Shown: positions 38,001-52,600 of the stretch, piece by piece
Position numbering within the stretch: position 1 is the first letter of the stretch
Layout: each line of letters opens with the position of its first letter
Origin: Planococcus citri
Lineage: Eukaryota; Arthropoda; Insecta; Hemiptera; Pseudococcidae
Assembly: GCF_950023065.1 (NCBI RefSeq)
Contig: NC_088677.1
Coordinates: 41,618,555 to 41,682,554, forward strand
Direction of reading: 5' to 3'
Length of the DNA stretch: 64,000 nt
Notes under the pieces: model-generated
Told to the model about the DNA's origin: nothing
The model's input: the letters and a program-made list of their open reading frames with translations, nothing else
Database searches by the model: none
Translations under genes and position numbers: made by a program

Positions 38001-41000
38001 GCGAATATCTTCTGCATTTGGACTCTGAAAAGTGAATTCTTCTCCACGAACCGTAGATAATGTGAAAGTTTGCGTGAAAACTTTATTAGTTCTGAAAATT
38101 GAGCGATCAGTTTAATAAAATGCACGTCAATTCATTCGATTATTAGCACTAATATTTTAATTTTAACTGTAAGTTATCAAGTCAAAGAGAATTTGTATTT
38201 TTCAAAAGTGTAAGGTCAATGTGGATTTTTTTTTAAGACAACAAATAAATAAAAACTGATTGACCCGTTCAAAATCACATTACCTTGAGTTTTTATTTTG
38301 AAAACTAGTAAAAAAAATATATAAGTAAGTATATAGGTTTTTCAAACTGAATCAATTCATCAAGTCAAATTTCTTTGACTTACTTTTGACTAGCAACGGT
38401 AGTAATTTCAGGAAATGAAAGTTCTAGTAGCACTTGTTCTTGATCATCAACCACATATACACCAGTCCAATTCACCGCAATAATTACGTCATTTTTCGGA
38501 AGGTTTGGCCCTGCAAAAAATTTATTAGTCTTTTTGAGTAACATCGCGTATCACAATAATAACTCAACTTGACGCGAGCACTTGGCGACCAGACCTAATA
38601 TGTAGTTCGTTTCATACCTGAATTTCTATACGCTTCGTAAAATCTTGAAAATAAAAGAGGCCATTTGAATTTCGCATAACTTACGATATCCTCTTTCACT
38701 CTAATCGATGGCACTTTATCCTTAAGGTAGTAACTCTGAAAATGTAGACGTGAGAAATTAGTTTGAAACACCAATAAGAGTTGGACGTTAAGGGGGGGGG
38801 GGCGAACATACTTTTTTATACGCTTGTTGAATTAAGGTGGCCCATCGATCTACCGATTTATCACCATTTGTTAATAAATAATCAGGAATATAATTCGGCA
38901 GCAGAGTGAGCAATCTCTCCATATTAATTTCACTACAAAATTCTATAAAGTATTGTTGAGCAGCAATCATGGCCAAATCATCTTCCTACAAATCAAATGC
39001 GCACTGGTCAGTAAATGAATAATACGTATGATATAAGATTTACAAATATTCCATTACTTTATCGCATCGATATTCGCCGAATTTCACGCCTCTTACGACT
39101 TGTTGATAAATTAAATTTGTTGCGACCTGATCTTCGGTAGGGTCGTGCCAAGGAGCAAATATTTCTTTTCGGAAAAACAATCTCCAAGGAGCGTTTCTCT
39201 CTTGAGCACCTTGTTCTTTAGCGTACTGCTCGCATTGCGAAATAGCATCCATAACGTGATCACCTCCACTTCCTAAGGATGAAACCTACAAAAGGATAGG
39301 TATTTCATAATTATGATGTCGTACTTTTCTTTAAGAAAATGTAGTTGAATCGATGCTTACTTTATCGAACAGGGCGATGTACAGAGAAAATCCAAATTGA
39401 TCTTTCAATCCAATTTTATCAGATAATTGATTACAAAGTTCACGGGCTGTTGTAGCAGAATCCGCCAACAATGTTTTGGTATTTCCATCCATAAATGTTA
39501 TAGGTAGCATGATAGGTTTTTTCGATTTTGTTGCCTATTATTACACAAATACATATGATAATATTTCAATTTCACATCTAAAATTTACGTGGCTAGTTGA
39601 TATTTTTATTATTATAGGTACCTGTAATTCCAGCCAACTAGGAGGTTGATTACGTGTCCCATTGTTGAATGTACGCTTCAGTCTTTCCTCGCAATAAGGA
39701 GCATATCCTGGAGGGCCTTCACGAATAAATGCTCTCAGGTAATTGACGAATTTCTCGGAGGGAGCAAAACAACCCACACAAAGCGATAATAAGATCCATC
39801 CACGAGCATGAGATGATTTGGAGGGGTTGTTCGTTAATTGTTTACAGATTTGGCAGTAAACTTCATCCCTTCGTTACACACATCGTAAATAGAATAAAAA
39901 TTAATGATTATTTCATTTTTTTTTTTCAATAATTACTCGTATTATCGTCTCTATTTTTAGAAAATTACAATACCTGAGTTCAGCTCTTAAGATTCCGTGT
40001 CCAATGATGAAATGTAATTTTTCCAAATTAGAAGTTGGCCTAGTGTCTAACCAAGATTGATAACTATCTGCAGTATATTCGTCATCTTGTAATTTTCTTC
40101 GCACATCTTCTCCCAATTTATTTTTACGTTTCAGGGTGAGAGATACTAATTTGTGGCGAATTGAACGAGGTTTACTTTTCAGAAATGTATCCTGGTGGAA
40201 AAATTGACCGAAACGCCAATTATAAAATTATAAACCTACTTTGAATGTGCAAGTTTCACAAACATTCCTACTTACAGGATCCATGCCCATCATTTGCGCT
40301 TCTTGAAATTCTTTACTTCTGATGAAATTTCTGCCCAACGTAGCTGTAACTTTGGACATTACTGACGTATTATCACGGTCCATCGTATGGTATCGTGGCT
40401 CAGATAAATCTCCGCAAAATCTGAGTATAGTGATCCATAATGCTTGAGCAGCCTGAAAAAATTGTCACAATTCAATCGCATTTTTTCTAATAGTCGATTC
40501 ACGAGATAAATAGACTTTTTTCACTCATACATCTTCCGAATATGCCGAGCCCATTTTTTTAGTTACCTGAGCTGGTTTCATTTTTTAATTTATTTTTTTC
40601 AATTTTAGGCGAATTTTCGATAATTTGTTAGACTCATTTTCGTCTTACAAATTTTCGAAAATTGCGGATTCAATTTATTTTAACATAATATTTTCCCAAT
40701 AAAGATCCTACACTATTCAGTTTTAAACTATTGCAGAGACATTTCAACACTTACCAGTTGGTCCCCTTGGGTATGTAGTGGTAAAAGAGGATGCTTCAAT
40801 GGCTTTCTAGAATACTGATGGTTTATATTTCCTTGGAAATAAGTAGCAGCGTATTTTTGGAACTTGAATTCTGAAAGATCTTCGTCATCTTCGGGAGTGG
40901 TCTGCATGGGTGTGATTTCATCTTGTGGTTCATCTCCCCGATTAGGTAAATCCTAACATATTCAGAGGATATTTTTAATTAGAAATTTTACCGAAGAAGT

Positions 41001-44000
41001 CTAATCAACGAAATGAATAAATCATTACCATAAAGACGGAAGTTTGTCTAGATGGTAAGGGAGCTTCGCTACTGGAATCTGGTAGAAAATCAAACATGGC
41101 TTCTACCAATTTACTATCGTCTACTGGTTCGTCCTGTTTCTTGGCCGCGTCGTTGATTAAATTCTTTTTAATTTCCATTTGTCGTTTCTCTTCGACTTCG
41201 ATTTCGTGCTCTTTGCGTTCCAGTTCTTTCAAACGTTCCTATTCATCAACATAAGAATTGGATAAGAAAATAACGCCCAAGAGAAGTTTTTTAAAACGTG
41301 AAAAAATTGAAATGAAAAATTACCCTATATTTTTGTTCGGCTATCTCCTTGGCTCTTTTATTACCGGCTTCTTTCAATTCTTTCTCTTCAATTTTCTTCA
41401 ATTTCAACGCTTCAATTTGACTACGATATTCAAACTGAAAAAATAAACATGATAGAATCTGTGTATGTACTTCAACATTTTCAAGCGAAATTAATAAGAG
41501 TCTGGCTTACTTTAATTTTATTGAATTTCCGCTGAGCGATCACACGACGAACATGAGCTTGGATTTTAATAATGGCCCACATCTTCTTAGCGTACATTTT
41601 ACGAATAAGATATCCTCTGGCTCTAGCTTGTAAGCCAACAATGTGACCTCTCAAATGCCTAAATCTGTGAGATAAAACTCGCGATCTGATTAAAGCTTGA
41701 AGCCTCATGTAACCGACTTTCATCTTTTGGTAGCGTCTTCGCTGAGCCCATCCTTTCCAGTATTTTTGAATGGTAATTGTGGCTGCTTTCAATCTCAGGT
41801 ATCTACGATGAAAATTAAAATTGAAAAACGGTCGCTCCAAGTTTCGGAAGGAATTAAAATTTATTCACCTTCGTCGATAAACCCAGCCCTTTATGCATTT
41901 TTGTAATATTAATATATTTCGAGTCAACACCCTGTCTCTTTCTTGTTCTAAAAACAAATCGTGAGCATCTTTCAGAAATACTTTGGTACATCCTAATTGA
42001 TAATCGGATTCTTGTCCAAGAACCACCTCGCAAATTTTTCGCGTTGCTAGCTTACAATCAGTCTGCGTGAAATAAAAATTATTGATGTGAGATTGCATTA
42101 TCAAAACAAAACATAACTACAGATGCAAACAAAAAACCCACCTTATGGGATGGTTGAATTCCCGGAATCAAGAAACGATACCGTTCTACGAATTCCTTGA
42201 ATCCGTGCCTAATTGGGTAACCTGCTCTTCGAATCCGTATGGTTTCCATCATACCTGAGTAACGCAGCTGTCGACAGCATAATGCTCGATCGAACATCTA
42301 CATATTAAAATTATGAAGTTTGTGATTACAACTGCACATGAAAATTGCTAGAGTAGAAGTACGCGCATTTACCATTGGTTTCTTGAACTCATTCGGTTTG
42401 ATACATCTAATGAAAAAGGGCTGACAAGAAGAAAGCGTTTTCATCAATAAATCTAATGACTTTTTAAACTGCATCGAAAGTGTAGGTGCCCGTTTCCTCG
42501 TCTCGGAACCCATTCCGATTTCATCGGCGAATAAAGACTTCAAGAAAGAGTTCGCTGAGATGTGTATTAGCTGCATCAAATCAGCGCTAAACGTATCTTT
42601 ATTCTTATCCAAAAATCCTGAAATATAAAATTGGTTAAATCATATATTGAAAGTGAATTTCTGCGCTATTATTTAATCTTCTCACCTCTGGTATCATAAA
42701 ACACGACGCCGGCGAAATGATTTAATCCAAATGACGGATTTGCATCTGACTTGGGTTTCAAATAATTTTTATGCGATCCGTTTTCTTTGTGCAATTTCGC
42801 CAACAACGTTGTATCTGTGCCCTGCAAACGAATACGTTGGTTTTTAAACTGTACTTCAATAATTTCTGTTTTCTTTAATAAACGATAAATTGAAATCACC
42901 TTAGGAAATTTTGATTCGTCATCAATTAAAGCCATAATATTCGAATGCTTGATGGCAATTAGATCCAGAGCATCTTGATTATCAACGAATTCAATATGGC
43001 GCCAACTGATATGCTCGTGATTGTATTCTTCTTGTTCCAACTTGAATATATGTTGCACGAAAAATTGTTGCAAATTTTCGTTAGCATAATTAATGCAGAA
43101 TTGCTCGAAACTGTAAAAGTTATTTAATCGTGAATGATGATATTCAAGTTAAGATGGTTTTATCAAATAAATAGGCATAATCAGTAGGTAGGTTACCTAT
43201 TAACATCGAAATTTTCAAAACCAAAAATATCCAGGACTCCGATTGAACATCTAGATTGCCCTTTAGGTCGGTAAATAGCGTTATTAATTTTACTAACTAT
43301 GTGTACAAATAATCTCCCGTAAATTCCTTTGACAAATGCATCTCTGACATCTAACGACTGCTCTCGGGAAAGAGTTGACACCTAGAAACATAAAAAAAAA
43401 ACTGTTTTTATACGACGCGACCTTTATAGAGAAATTAAGAGGAAACGTTTATTTTCAATTGATCAAAAATTAAAAAGTTGTCAAGTAGGTACTCAAACAA
43501 ATTTTCAAAAATATGACAAAAATGGTGGGAAATGAAAATGAGATACTTTATTTGTATTACCTTGATGTAACATTCGAATAAAAATTTATTAAAAATATAC
43601 TTACGACTGTCTCACCATACGCAAAAATGGTTTTCCTAGTCAATGCGTCCACCAGTTGCTGACTAGATACGTTTAATAAGCTTGCAACACGATTAACGTT
43701 ACTATAATCCGGAATCTCCGTGGCATCCAGATTATCTGTAATAAATTAAATTTAAAAAATGATCAATTTAATGTTTTTTGAAAACAATTGTTCACTTTAC
43801 TTTGAATACATAATAAATGTTTTTTTCAGTTTAAAAAAAGAAGCGAGATTGTTATTTCAAAAATCATGAACAGATTTTTTTTGAAAAAACACACCACTCG
43901 TGTCTTCAGTTTACCTATGAAAGTTGCTTTAAAATTGATATTTCCCATATGAAGCAGCGTTGCTAATAAAGCCATAATTTCTCCTATCTCTTGATCGGAA

Positions 44001-47000
44001 AATAACAGAACCTTCATAGCAGAACGTATATCTGAAAATTCAGCTGCATCATCGCGACCTTCGCAAGTTATACTTTTACCCTGAAACAAAAAAACACCAA
44101 TAAATATATAGAAATTTTCAATCAGATATAATATCGCAGCGAAAACAATATTCGAGTAATTTCATACCCCGGTCAAATATTTATATTGGGACGCGTCGCT
44201 GAGCTCCAATTTAGCCTTTTCTTCTCGTGAAAGTCCAGCCAGCATACAATAGAAAATATGGTAATTACGTTCATCTTTTGATTGCGAAACGATTCTGGAT
44301 TTTTCCAATAAATATTGTTCAATTTTAGCGCCTTCGATGACGCCTTGATGGTTGAAATGGATATCGATATATTTTCCAAATCTCGATGAATTGTCATTTC
44401 GAATGGTTTTAGCGTTTCCAAAAGCTACGAAAACATAAAAAAATTACATTTAATGACCGAATTTCCTTCAGAAAATAATTCAAGACATTCAAGTCAAAGA
44501 TGCATAGGTATAATCCATGAATGGTTCAAAAAGTCAAATTTTTTTTACAAAACTTCAGAGATATCTGATGTACATTTTACAGGTTATTTCAGTAGACATC
44601 AGCTATGTACAATCAACTTACCAATACTAACAAAATAACAAAAAAAAAATTTCTAATGAAAAATTTGACAGGGTTCCTAATTTGACATTTGAAGAGGAGG
44701 AATTTTTTGAAATTTTAAAGCAACTGGTTTTCCAATATTGATTTTGTAGACTAACCAACAACGATTACAAAAATTTGAGACATAATTGTATATACACCGT
44801 GCTGTATTGACCCCACAGCACCGCCCATCCCCACTTTAAAATTGATTGAAAGTTGGTAGTTCTAGTTAGATTCAATTGAGACCTCCAATACGTATTCAGT
44901 GGGTTTTGAGACAGTTTTTAGTATCTCTCCCTACTGAACTCAATAAAGCAGGTTTTTTCTAGGTATATAAATACCAAGTTTTAGAGGGCGTTTTGGGGGA
45001 TTTTTCAATTGAATGGAAAATTTTACATTTAACAATCAACCATACCTTCTAATATCGGATTAGCTTCGAGGATTTGTTGCTCGATCCACGAATGTTTTCC
45101 ACTAATTGCGGCTAAGTATTGTAAAATTAATTTGGTACTTTCGGTTTTACCAGCTCCACTTTCACCGCTGTATCAAAAACAATAATCAATAAGGAACAAG
45201 AGCGTACAGAAGCTTACATCTCCGGATCTTGTTAATTACCAACAGACAGTCGGTATAAGACAACTCGGATACATACGTACCTAATTACAATACATTGATC
45301 TTGACCAAAACGTCTCGTATGGGTATAACTATTATCTCCGATGGCGAATATGTGAGGTGGTAATTCTCCAATTTTTTTATCTTTGTATAATTTTATCTGC
45401 TCGGCTGTATAGATCGGTAAAATCTGGTAAGGATTCACAGCCACCAATATGGAACCCGTGTAGGTCTGCATGGAAATCAATAGGTAAGGCACAAGTAGTC
45501 TATGGTCTATGGTACATGTGAATACTTATGAAAAATTGGCAAATATGTACGTCAACTCACGTAGATAAGGTTGTCATTATAACGAATGAGTAAATTTCTT
45601 AAAATTCCAGCTTCATGCAGATCGCCTAATGATATCATGTCCTCCACTCCTTGTACGGAGGTGGCGTGCATTGCCTTAATGCGGCGTTCCGGTGTAAGCC
45701 AAATTTCCTGAAAGTAGATTTGGTGAATAATTAATTTCAAGTAGGTATACGAATATGAGCATCTCTAACTCATGTCCGAGTATAGCATAAGTAGCATACG
45801 AGACGAATGTATAAGAGAGGAGAATAGCGTGTCATAACGTGTAATTATACTGTTAACATACACACGAGTGTATAACTGACGGTATAATACTTATGTATGC
45901 ATATTTACATGCAATTTAATACCGCGAACAGCCGAACACATTGTACAGCTATGAAACATGAATAAAACGTGTTTCTTATTAACTGTTAAGCTGCCTATCC
46001 ACTGAAGAAATCAAATTTCGTTTCATCTTTTAAAAGCTATTGTCAAGTTGGACTGACGTGAAAATAAATATATCGATTTTATAGACATCTAAAATGAATT
46101 ATAACGATTTTATCCAACTATCTTCATCATCAATCCGTATTAAATTGACCTATCATAGGCGAATAGCTGTATAGGTTTTCTAGATCTATGCTACCTATCT
46201 GACCTTTGGAAATGAAAAGGTATTCCAAAAATTCGTACATTTTATGTACGAAAGTTACAATAACGTCAAACAACGTGCATAAGAACTCGCATTTAGTTTC
46301 AAAACGTTGCAATAATTATAAATCATTTCTGGGTAGAATTAGAAAATTACACAGCAACCGGTTTCGCGGTATCTGTTTTCTTGGCACAGTAAGTAATGTT
46401 CACATGCCGAATCCGACCCAGTGACAACCTAATATAACTGCTATTAAATTAAAAAAATTATTCATTCAGAAATAGAGATTCAAAAGACAACGTTGCTACT
46501 ATTTGTATCTTTAAAAGATCAAGATTAACGATAGTTTAAATTGTGTCAACGATCTTTCAAACTATGTCATTTACGCGAGTACATTTTGATACTATCTGTT
46601 GATTAGTTTTTGATAGGTAATGATCATTTCTTTTAGTTTGTGAATCGGACGAGTGTGCTTCAGCGGATCAATCTGATATTATCAAAAATATTTCGCGATG
46701 GAATGTTTTGAAATTTTGTAACGATATGCTACTAATTAGGGTAAGGCCCCTTTAGGTGCATTTTTTTAATCAATATATTTTTAATGATAGGTATATTTTC
46801 GTACTCTGGAAAAATCAAAAATCGCACTGTGCGCTCTAGAATGGCTGGAAATTGCGAAATTTGGATTCGCAGTGTTGTGGTTTTCGACAAGATACACCAA
46901 TTTGTACGAATTTCAACAATTTCCCAACAAAAAGAAAAATTTTGATTAATTGAATCTTTTCCCCATAAATATTATTGTATTCCACTCAAAAAAAAAAAAA

Positions 47001-49582
47001 CGCGCGTAGTAATCATTTAAACAGGTCGAAGATGAGCCAAAACTCGATTTTTAGGGGTCCAAATTGATTTCCACGCCTTCCGTAGAAACGTACAAATTCT
47101 GAAGAAATCGAAAATCACGCTGGAGGCTCCAGAACGACAGAAAGTAGTGAAATTCGGTTCGAGGGAGTTGACATTACTTTCAGGACTAATTCCCATCATT
47201 TTTACTGAATAAGTACATAAATTAACTTTTCAAAAAAAGCATTATTTGCCAAAAAGAGGTCAATTTTGAATTTTCAAAAATTCTTTAAAAATCGAGAAAT
47301 CAATTTGCGCAACTCAAATTTTATTTAAGGAGGTTTCAGACCATGCGCGTTCCAAAAATCACGGTTTCATTCAAGATCAACTAGCACGATGATCAATACT
47401 CGGAGAACTGTAAAGCGTAATTTCCAATCATGGTACTTGAATAATACGAGTACCAAGTCAAAATTTCCTCTCAAAATTTATCTTTGTGAGTTATGAGGTT
47501 TATATTTGCATGGTGAAGAAGAGAGCCAAAAATCCCTATGTTACAAAAAATGTTGACCCATTAATTCCATTATATCCTTTACAGTAGAAAATCATATTTT
47601 TTTAAAATGGAAAACGAGCCGAATGCATTATTTTTACAAACATACATAAGAAGGTAACTTCCACGGAAAATCAAAAAATTATTTTCAGTTCTTCATATTT
47701 TGCCTGATATTATGGTGTTTTCACGGATGTTCTGTTCTTTTGATTGTGCGGTTCAAAAATGTTACAGAGAAATTCGCACTTTGAATCCGAACGTACATAA
47801 TTTATAGATTCGAATTTTGGATGTGGATTTTTTGATAAATTGATTGCGTAGGTAGATAATCGAAATTATCAGCAGAAAAATCACGATCTATACGTAATTC
47901 AAGTACAAATGAAAAGAATCCAAAATTTGATTTCCCTCAAGAATTCATTCAAAAGTGAAGGAAAAATGTATCAAACAAAAGCATAAATAATTTATTTTCT
48001 TCAATTTTTCAATTGATCAACATCAAGAATTTCGTGAAAATAACGAACAAATAATCCAAACAGCTCGTGATAATACGATTACATATTTACTTGTACCTAC
48101 GTGGCTCTCATCTCTCAAGAGTATTGTAAATTTCATTAAGCATTCCATCAAAAATACGTAGCATGTCAAGTTTCGCAATATTTGTTAACATATCCCGATA
48201 CGCGACAATTTCTCGTCAATATCTCTTTGAAAAAATTAATGTGTATCATCAAATTTGCCAATTTAAAAATGTTTTCCATTCCTATCAAAAAGTACTGAAG
48301 GTTCTACTGCCGACATTTTTTTTACTTCAGAAAAACTTTCAGTCGACGGGTTAAAAAATTGAAAAAATCCACGATACACCGCAAAGTTAATTTACTTAAT
48401 CAAATTTTTCCAGCAAATTCAAATAGAATTTTACATATACACCAGCCAAGATGATCAAAAAAATGTTGTTAATTTCACATCATTGTGAGCAATCCAACAA
48501 CGATTCATTTCGATAGCATCGTACAAATTGTACAGAAATTCCGCCAATCAAAACTTATTCTCGTACTCCTCGAGAAATGATTCGACATATTGACCGTAAA
48601 ACGAAGAAAATTGTAACATCACGGTCATTAAATGATAAACCACGCGTTACCACCGCTAACAAGAGCATTATCGTTAGTACAATATAACAAGGTTAATGAT
48701 TTAAACTCGATCTTGAACCGATTACCGGTTAAAACCAAGCGGTGGTAAGATCGATGCACGATTGTCGCGTCGATTTAAGAACGATATTTACTAATAAGTG
48801 CGTAAAAAATAGCCAAATAGAAATAATGGAATAATTTGGAAACTTACTCTGCCATCGTCATCTTTGACCAAAATACGTTTGCCTTCGGTGGAAATAACCC
48901 GAGCACCGATAGCGACATCAAATTCTCTTCCAGAAATCGGCTCTATCCAAATATAATCTCCCTATGAAATGAAAATAAATCACAAAATGAAATGACTGCG
49001 TGCCGTTAGTTAGATAGGTATCTATACGTAGTATATTTAGCATAGGTATGTACTTTAATTCAATCTAAATGGGAAATCCAAGTATCGATCTAGTTGAAAT
49101 AATTATCGGTAATAAAGTATGTTTCGAACGGAAAAACGAAAAAAAGTGTGATTGAAGTCATGCTTCGAGAGACACGTTGAAAAAAAAAGGAAAATTAAAA
49201 AACCCAGCTGCTGCAATCGAACTCTCGTTACCTATTACTATCTAAGGTCTGTATCATCCACGTGGATGTGGAATGAAAACAGGAACCGGTAAAACATGGG
49301 TTTGAAAAAAAAAGTCTCTACTACAATGGGTGGTGATAATTGAACTGTACTTCCGCAATTTCCGTAAGTTTAGGGACGAATTTTTGTGTTGAAATCATGC
49401 AGCTATGTAATTATCTGCGTGTACCTACATTCCATTTACATGGCTGCGACTGAACGATGATTGGAAATTTAAATTATACCTATCATCGTCATAATCCGGA
49501 CGACACAATAAACGACGAAAAAAATTCACTGAGATGAACAAAAATACAAAAAATATGTACTTACCCTGGTAACGATAACCAT
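35099..49582 (-). CDS. ck: Myosin VIIa (crinkled), unconventional myosin heavy chain
   Basis: 38 coding exons, 2166 aa. Exons (- strand): 49582-49565, 48961-48848, 45707-45561, 45465-45281, 45167-45046, 44424-44168, 44080-43915, 43735-43605, 43381-43197, 43110-42900, 42821-42686, 42617-42373, 42297-42142, 42062-41869, 41802-41511, 41434-41324, 41238-41029, 40952-40755, 40452-40276, 40191-39974, 39868-39622, 39534-39361, 39285-39058, 38985-38812, 38735-38618, 38510-38384, 38091-37922, 37844-37654, 37578-37460, 37362-37107, 37023-36886, 36811-36629, 36557-36356, 36279-36151, 36072-35976, 35891-35794, 35567-35398, 35305-35099. Motor: P-loop GESGAGKT (about 156-163), switch [11 protein letters not shown], switch [10 protein letters not shown]. 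Then IQ motifs (about 740-855), a charged helix (to about 925), MyTH4-FERM, SH3 (about 1571-1634) and a second MyTH4-FERM. It moves on actin and shapes bristles, hairs and mechanosensory organs in flies. The tail RGSK implicated in head-tail autoinhibition is kept. The first exon codes only MVIVTR. Confidence 0.97.
45708..48847. other. crinkled intron 2
   Basis: A 3.1-kb intron between the second and third coding exons, the largest in the gene and a likely site for enhancers. Two weakly similar direct copies of about 70 bp appear at 46805-46877 and 47098-47170 (AAATCAAAAATCGCACTG and AAATCGAAAATCACGCTG). No gene seen. Confidence 0.5.
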
Positions 49583-49638
49583 ATCTTGAAAAATGCCAGC
49601 TCACAATGTATGATAACAACATATCGCGGCCATGAATT
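49583..49638 (-). promoter_or_regulatory. crinkled 5' UTR segment with upstream ORF
   Basis: Starts after a good acceptor (TTTGTTTCAG, 49640-49639), so a non-coding exon lies further upstream. A 10-codon upstream ORF (ATG at 49633-49631, TGA at 49603-49601) ends 18 nt before the main ATG (49582). Confidence 0.5.
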
Positions 49639-49650
49639 CTGAAACAAAGA

Positions 49651-52600
49651 AATATAATCGTAAAATAGTGGAAGGGTTGAATAACATGTACCCACTCATG
49701 ATTTGACAAAGCAAGATTCAATTCAGTTTTTTTTATTGAATTTGAGAGGAAAACTTTATATTTTTCATCTTTCTTTATATTTTGGGTAATGCTATAGACC
49801 TACAGGTTTTTTTGGTGGAAGGGTTTAAAAAAACAAAGTCCTCCCCCACCCTCAGTCATACAATGAAGGAGGAAATTTTTTGGAAAAACTGAAATTGTTC
49901 TCGCACTGTAACTAATTTGCAATAGAAAAAAATTCGAATTAAACAAAGAATATTCTTCATTTTTGTTCTTTTTTCAAGTGGTTGTGAAGAAGAACGAGAG
50001 TTGTTGCTTTTACCTACCTAGAGTCGTTTTTTTGTATTTAGATCTCAACTCGCGTCATTTTAAAAAATTTGAAAAAAGTACTGAAAATAATAGTTGAAAA
50101 TTATTGTTCATGAAACAGCTTCCTTGCCCCCCCCCAAAAAAACCAAAAACAAAAATGGGGGTCTTAAAACACGCTTTCTCGAGCAACTCGCAGATTCGGT
50201 AAATTTTGGTTACCTTAATTTGTATGAGAGGTTGATCAGGCAGGATTGAGGTGGAGTCGTAGAAGTGCAATTTTTATTAACGTTGTGTCGGGATCTGAGG
50301 ATAAAAGTACTATCCCTAATCAAACTTTCGAAAAAATAGGACATAAGAGTCATCGTTAGATAGGGTACTCTATTTGATTTTATGTAGCTCTGCTTTCTTT
50401 CCTGTCATTTTCTCAACATTTCTATACCTACAAGTCATTTGTTGTTTTCATGTGAAAGTCATAAATTTCTGATGCTAACATATTCAATTTCATCAATCCT
50501 TTCGCATACATCCCCTCTTTCCATTCCCCAAAACTGCATCTCTGCAATATTCTTCTGAAACTAGTTTTCAAAAATATTCGACTCTGCAAATCAAAACGAT
50601 TAAATTTCCACCAAACCCTCTTCGGAAATTTCTCGCATTTCCGCAATTACGATAATCGTAAAATACGATGGCACGCGACAATCGTTCGAGTGTAAAGGTT
50701 CAAAAACGATGCAGATATTTTTATTAGTAAGTATACCTATTCTGCACATGATCGATTGAAAAAAACGCCATAATTGCGGGCAGGTCGTTATCAAACCAGA
50801 AACAGAAATACGAAACCATAATAGAAGTAAACTTCGCCATATGCCCATCTGCCCCATGCGCTAAATTAGCTCATAAACAGAGGCAATGATCTGTGCGGCA
50901 CGACATCCAGAACCGGAACGAAAACTTCCAGCTCTTAGCCTCTTACCACGTCTACAGTTAGTTTTTTCCAGCTTTTAACTGCAGTCTGCTGACTCGTTAC
51001 CAGCGCAGCAGCGTCTCTCGTCTTTCTCTCGCGCGTCTGTATTAAGTTATACGGCTCTTTTAATTTCATCTTTCTTCATTTCTCTCCGCGGGTTTTAAAA
51101 TTCTAAAGCGAAACAGGTAACACTAGGCAGATACCAACCAGTTTTGTTTGACGGTCATGCCACGCTTGGTAACTGAACGAACAACGACGGTATAGCGTGG
51201 TCAAGGTTGCCACACTTCACTATTTCGCAGCCCGCGAGTTCACTGACCATTCTACATATTCACTAACCTCCTCTTCGGCCATATAAAACATCCATACTGC
51301 AGTATACTCAACTCATATAATACCTACCTACTACAGCATTGAACATGCGAACGTCACTATCAAATTTTCGAACCACTATGGTAGTCTGGTAGACAACTTT
51401 GTACATATTACCTACACAGACCAAAGTCCATCGTAAATTTTTCTTCTTTACTTTTCCTCCACGAAAGAATTTACGATTTAACCTACAAACAAGAGTGATT
51501 GCTGAAGATCGTAAATTTCCCCCAAATTTGGTCTCTATGGTCTAGATTTTTCAATTCTAAAAGAATTTATAGTAAACAAATCCGAGTACGCGAAATTCCT
51601 GCGCTCTCACGACACAAACGCGCAAGTATGTATGTACGTCTACGTACATTACATACCCACCTACTCCAAAAATACCACTACGTATGTACTATATCGACAA
51701 TGGTGTAATAAATTAATTGACTTCAACTTGTATTAAAATCAGCACGATATTAGATCTTACATATCGTAGGCACTAGGCAGGTAGGTAAACGTACACTGAC
51801 ACTCTAATAGGAGAACCATCCGCTGTAGGGCAAGTTCTCGTTAAGGATTTTATCGCTATACCTACATTATATGTAGAAGACGCGATCGATCGTTAGAGAA
51901 ATTTTCTTTGAAAACGGAATAAGCATACGAAAGAATTATCAAGAAAACTAGAAATATCCAGTCGTGATTCAATAATATAAAAAGTTATCGGTACACGTAG
52001 TTTCACGTTCTGTATGGCTACCAAAACGTGCATAAAAATTTGAATAATCACGCTACCGAAGTGTTTTTCACTCTATATTCAGTTTTAATATTTACCAATA
52101 AGTATAATGTTGATATTTTTCTCAATTTCTTTTTTTTTTTTCTTCTTCTTTAAAGATATAATGTAAGTAAGTATGCTAACATGTAGGCATGGAGACGTAT
52201 AACATGAGATTCCTTAGAAATAGGTACAAGAGTAAAAATTTTAGAAATAAAATCGAGAACTAAATTGAATATGATCGATTTTCATATGCACCTACTGTTC
52301 ATCGAATTGAATACCTACAGCTTCCTGCATCCTCATTAATCCACATATGTATATAAGTAAAACTGGAATCTCAGATCAACGTTTTTCTTCAACAATAAAC
52401 TGTAAAGTACGAACACCGGTCACCGGTAGGAAATTTTCCGGGCAAGATAAGCGCTTGTATTTGAATCCGTAAAAATGCAAGTATCCGTATCACCGCCACG
52501 TTTTATTCAAATATGCAGACAATATGCAATAGTAGTCTGAACGGAAATGTTAATTATTTTTCACACCGCTGCCGCCTCCGGTAACGTGTAATGAATTTCA

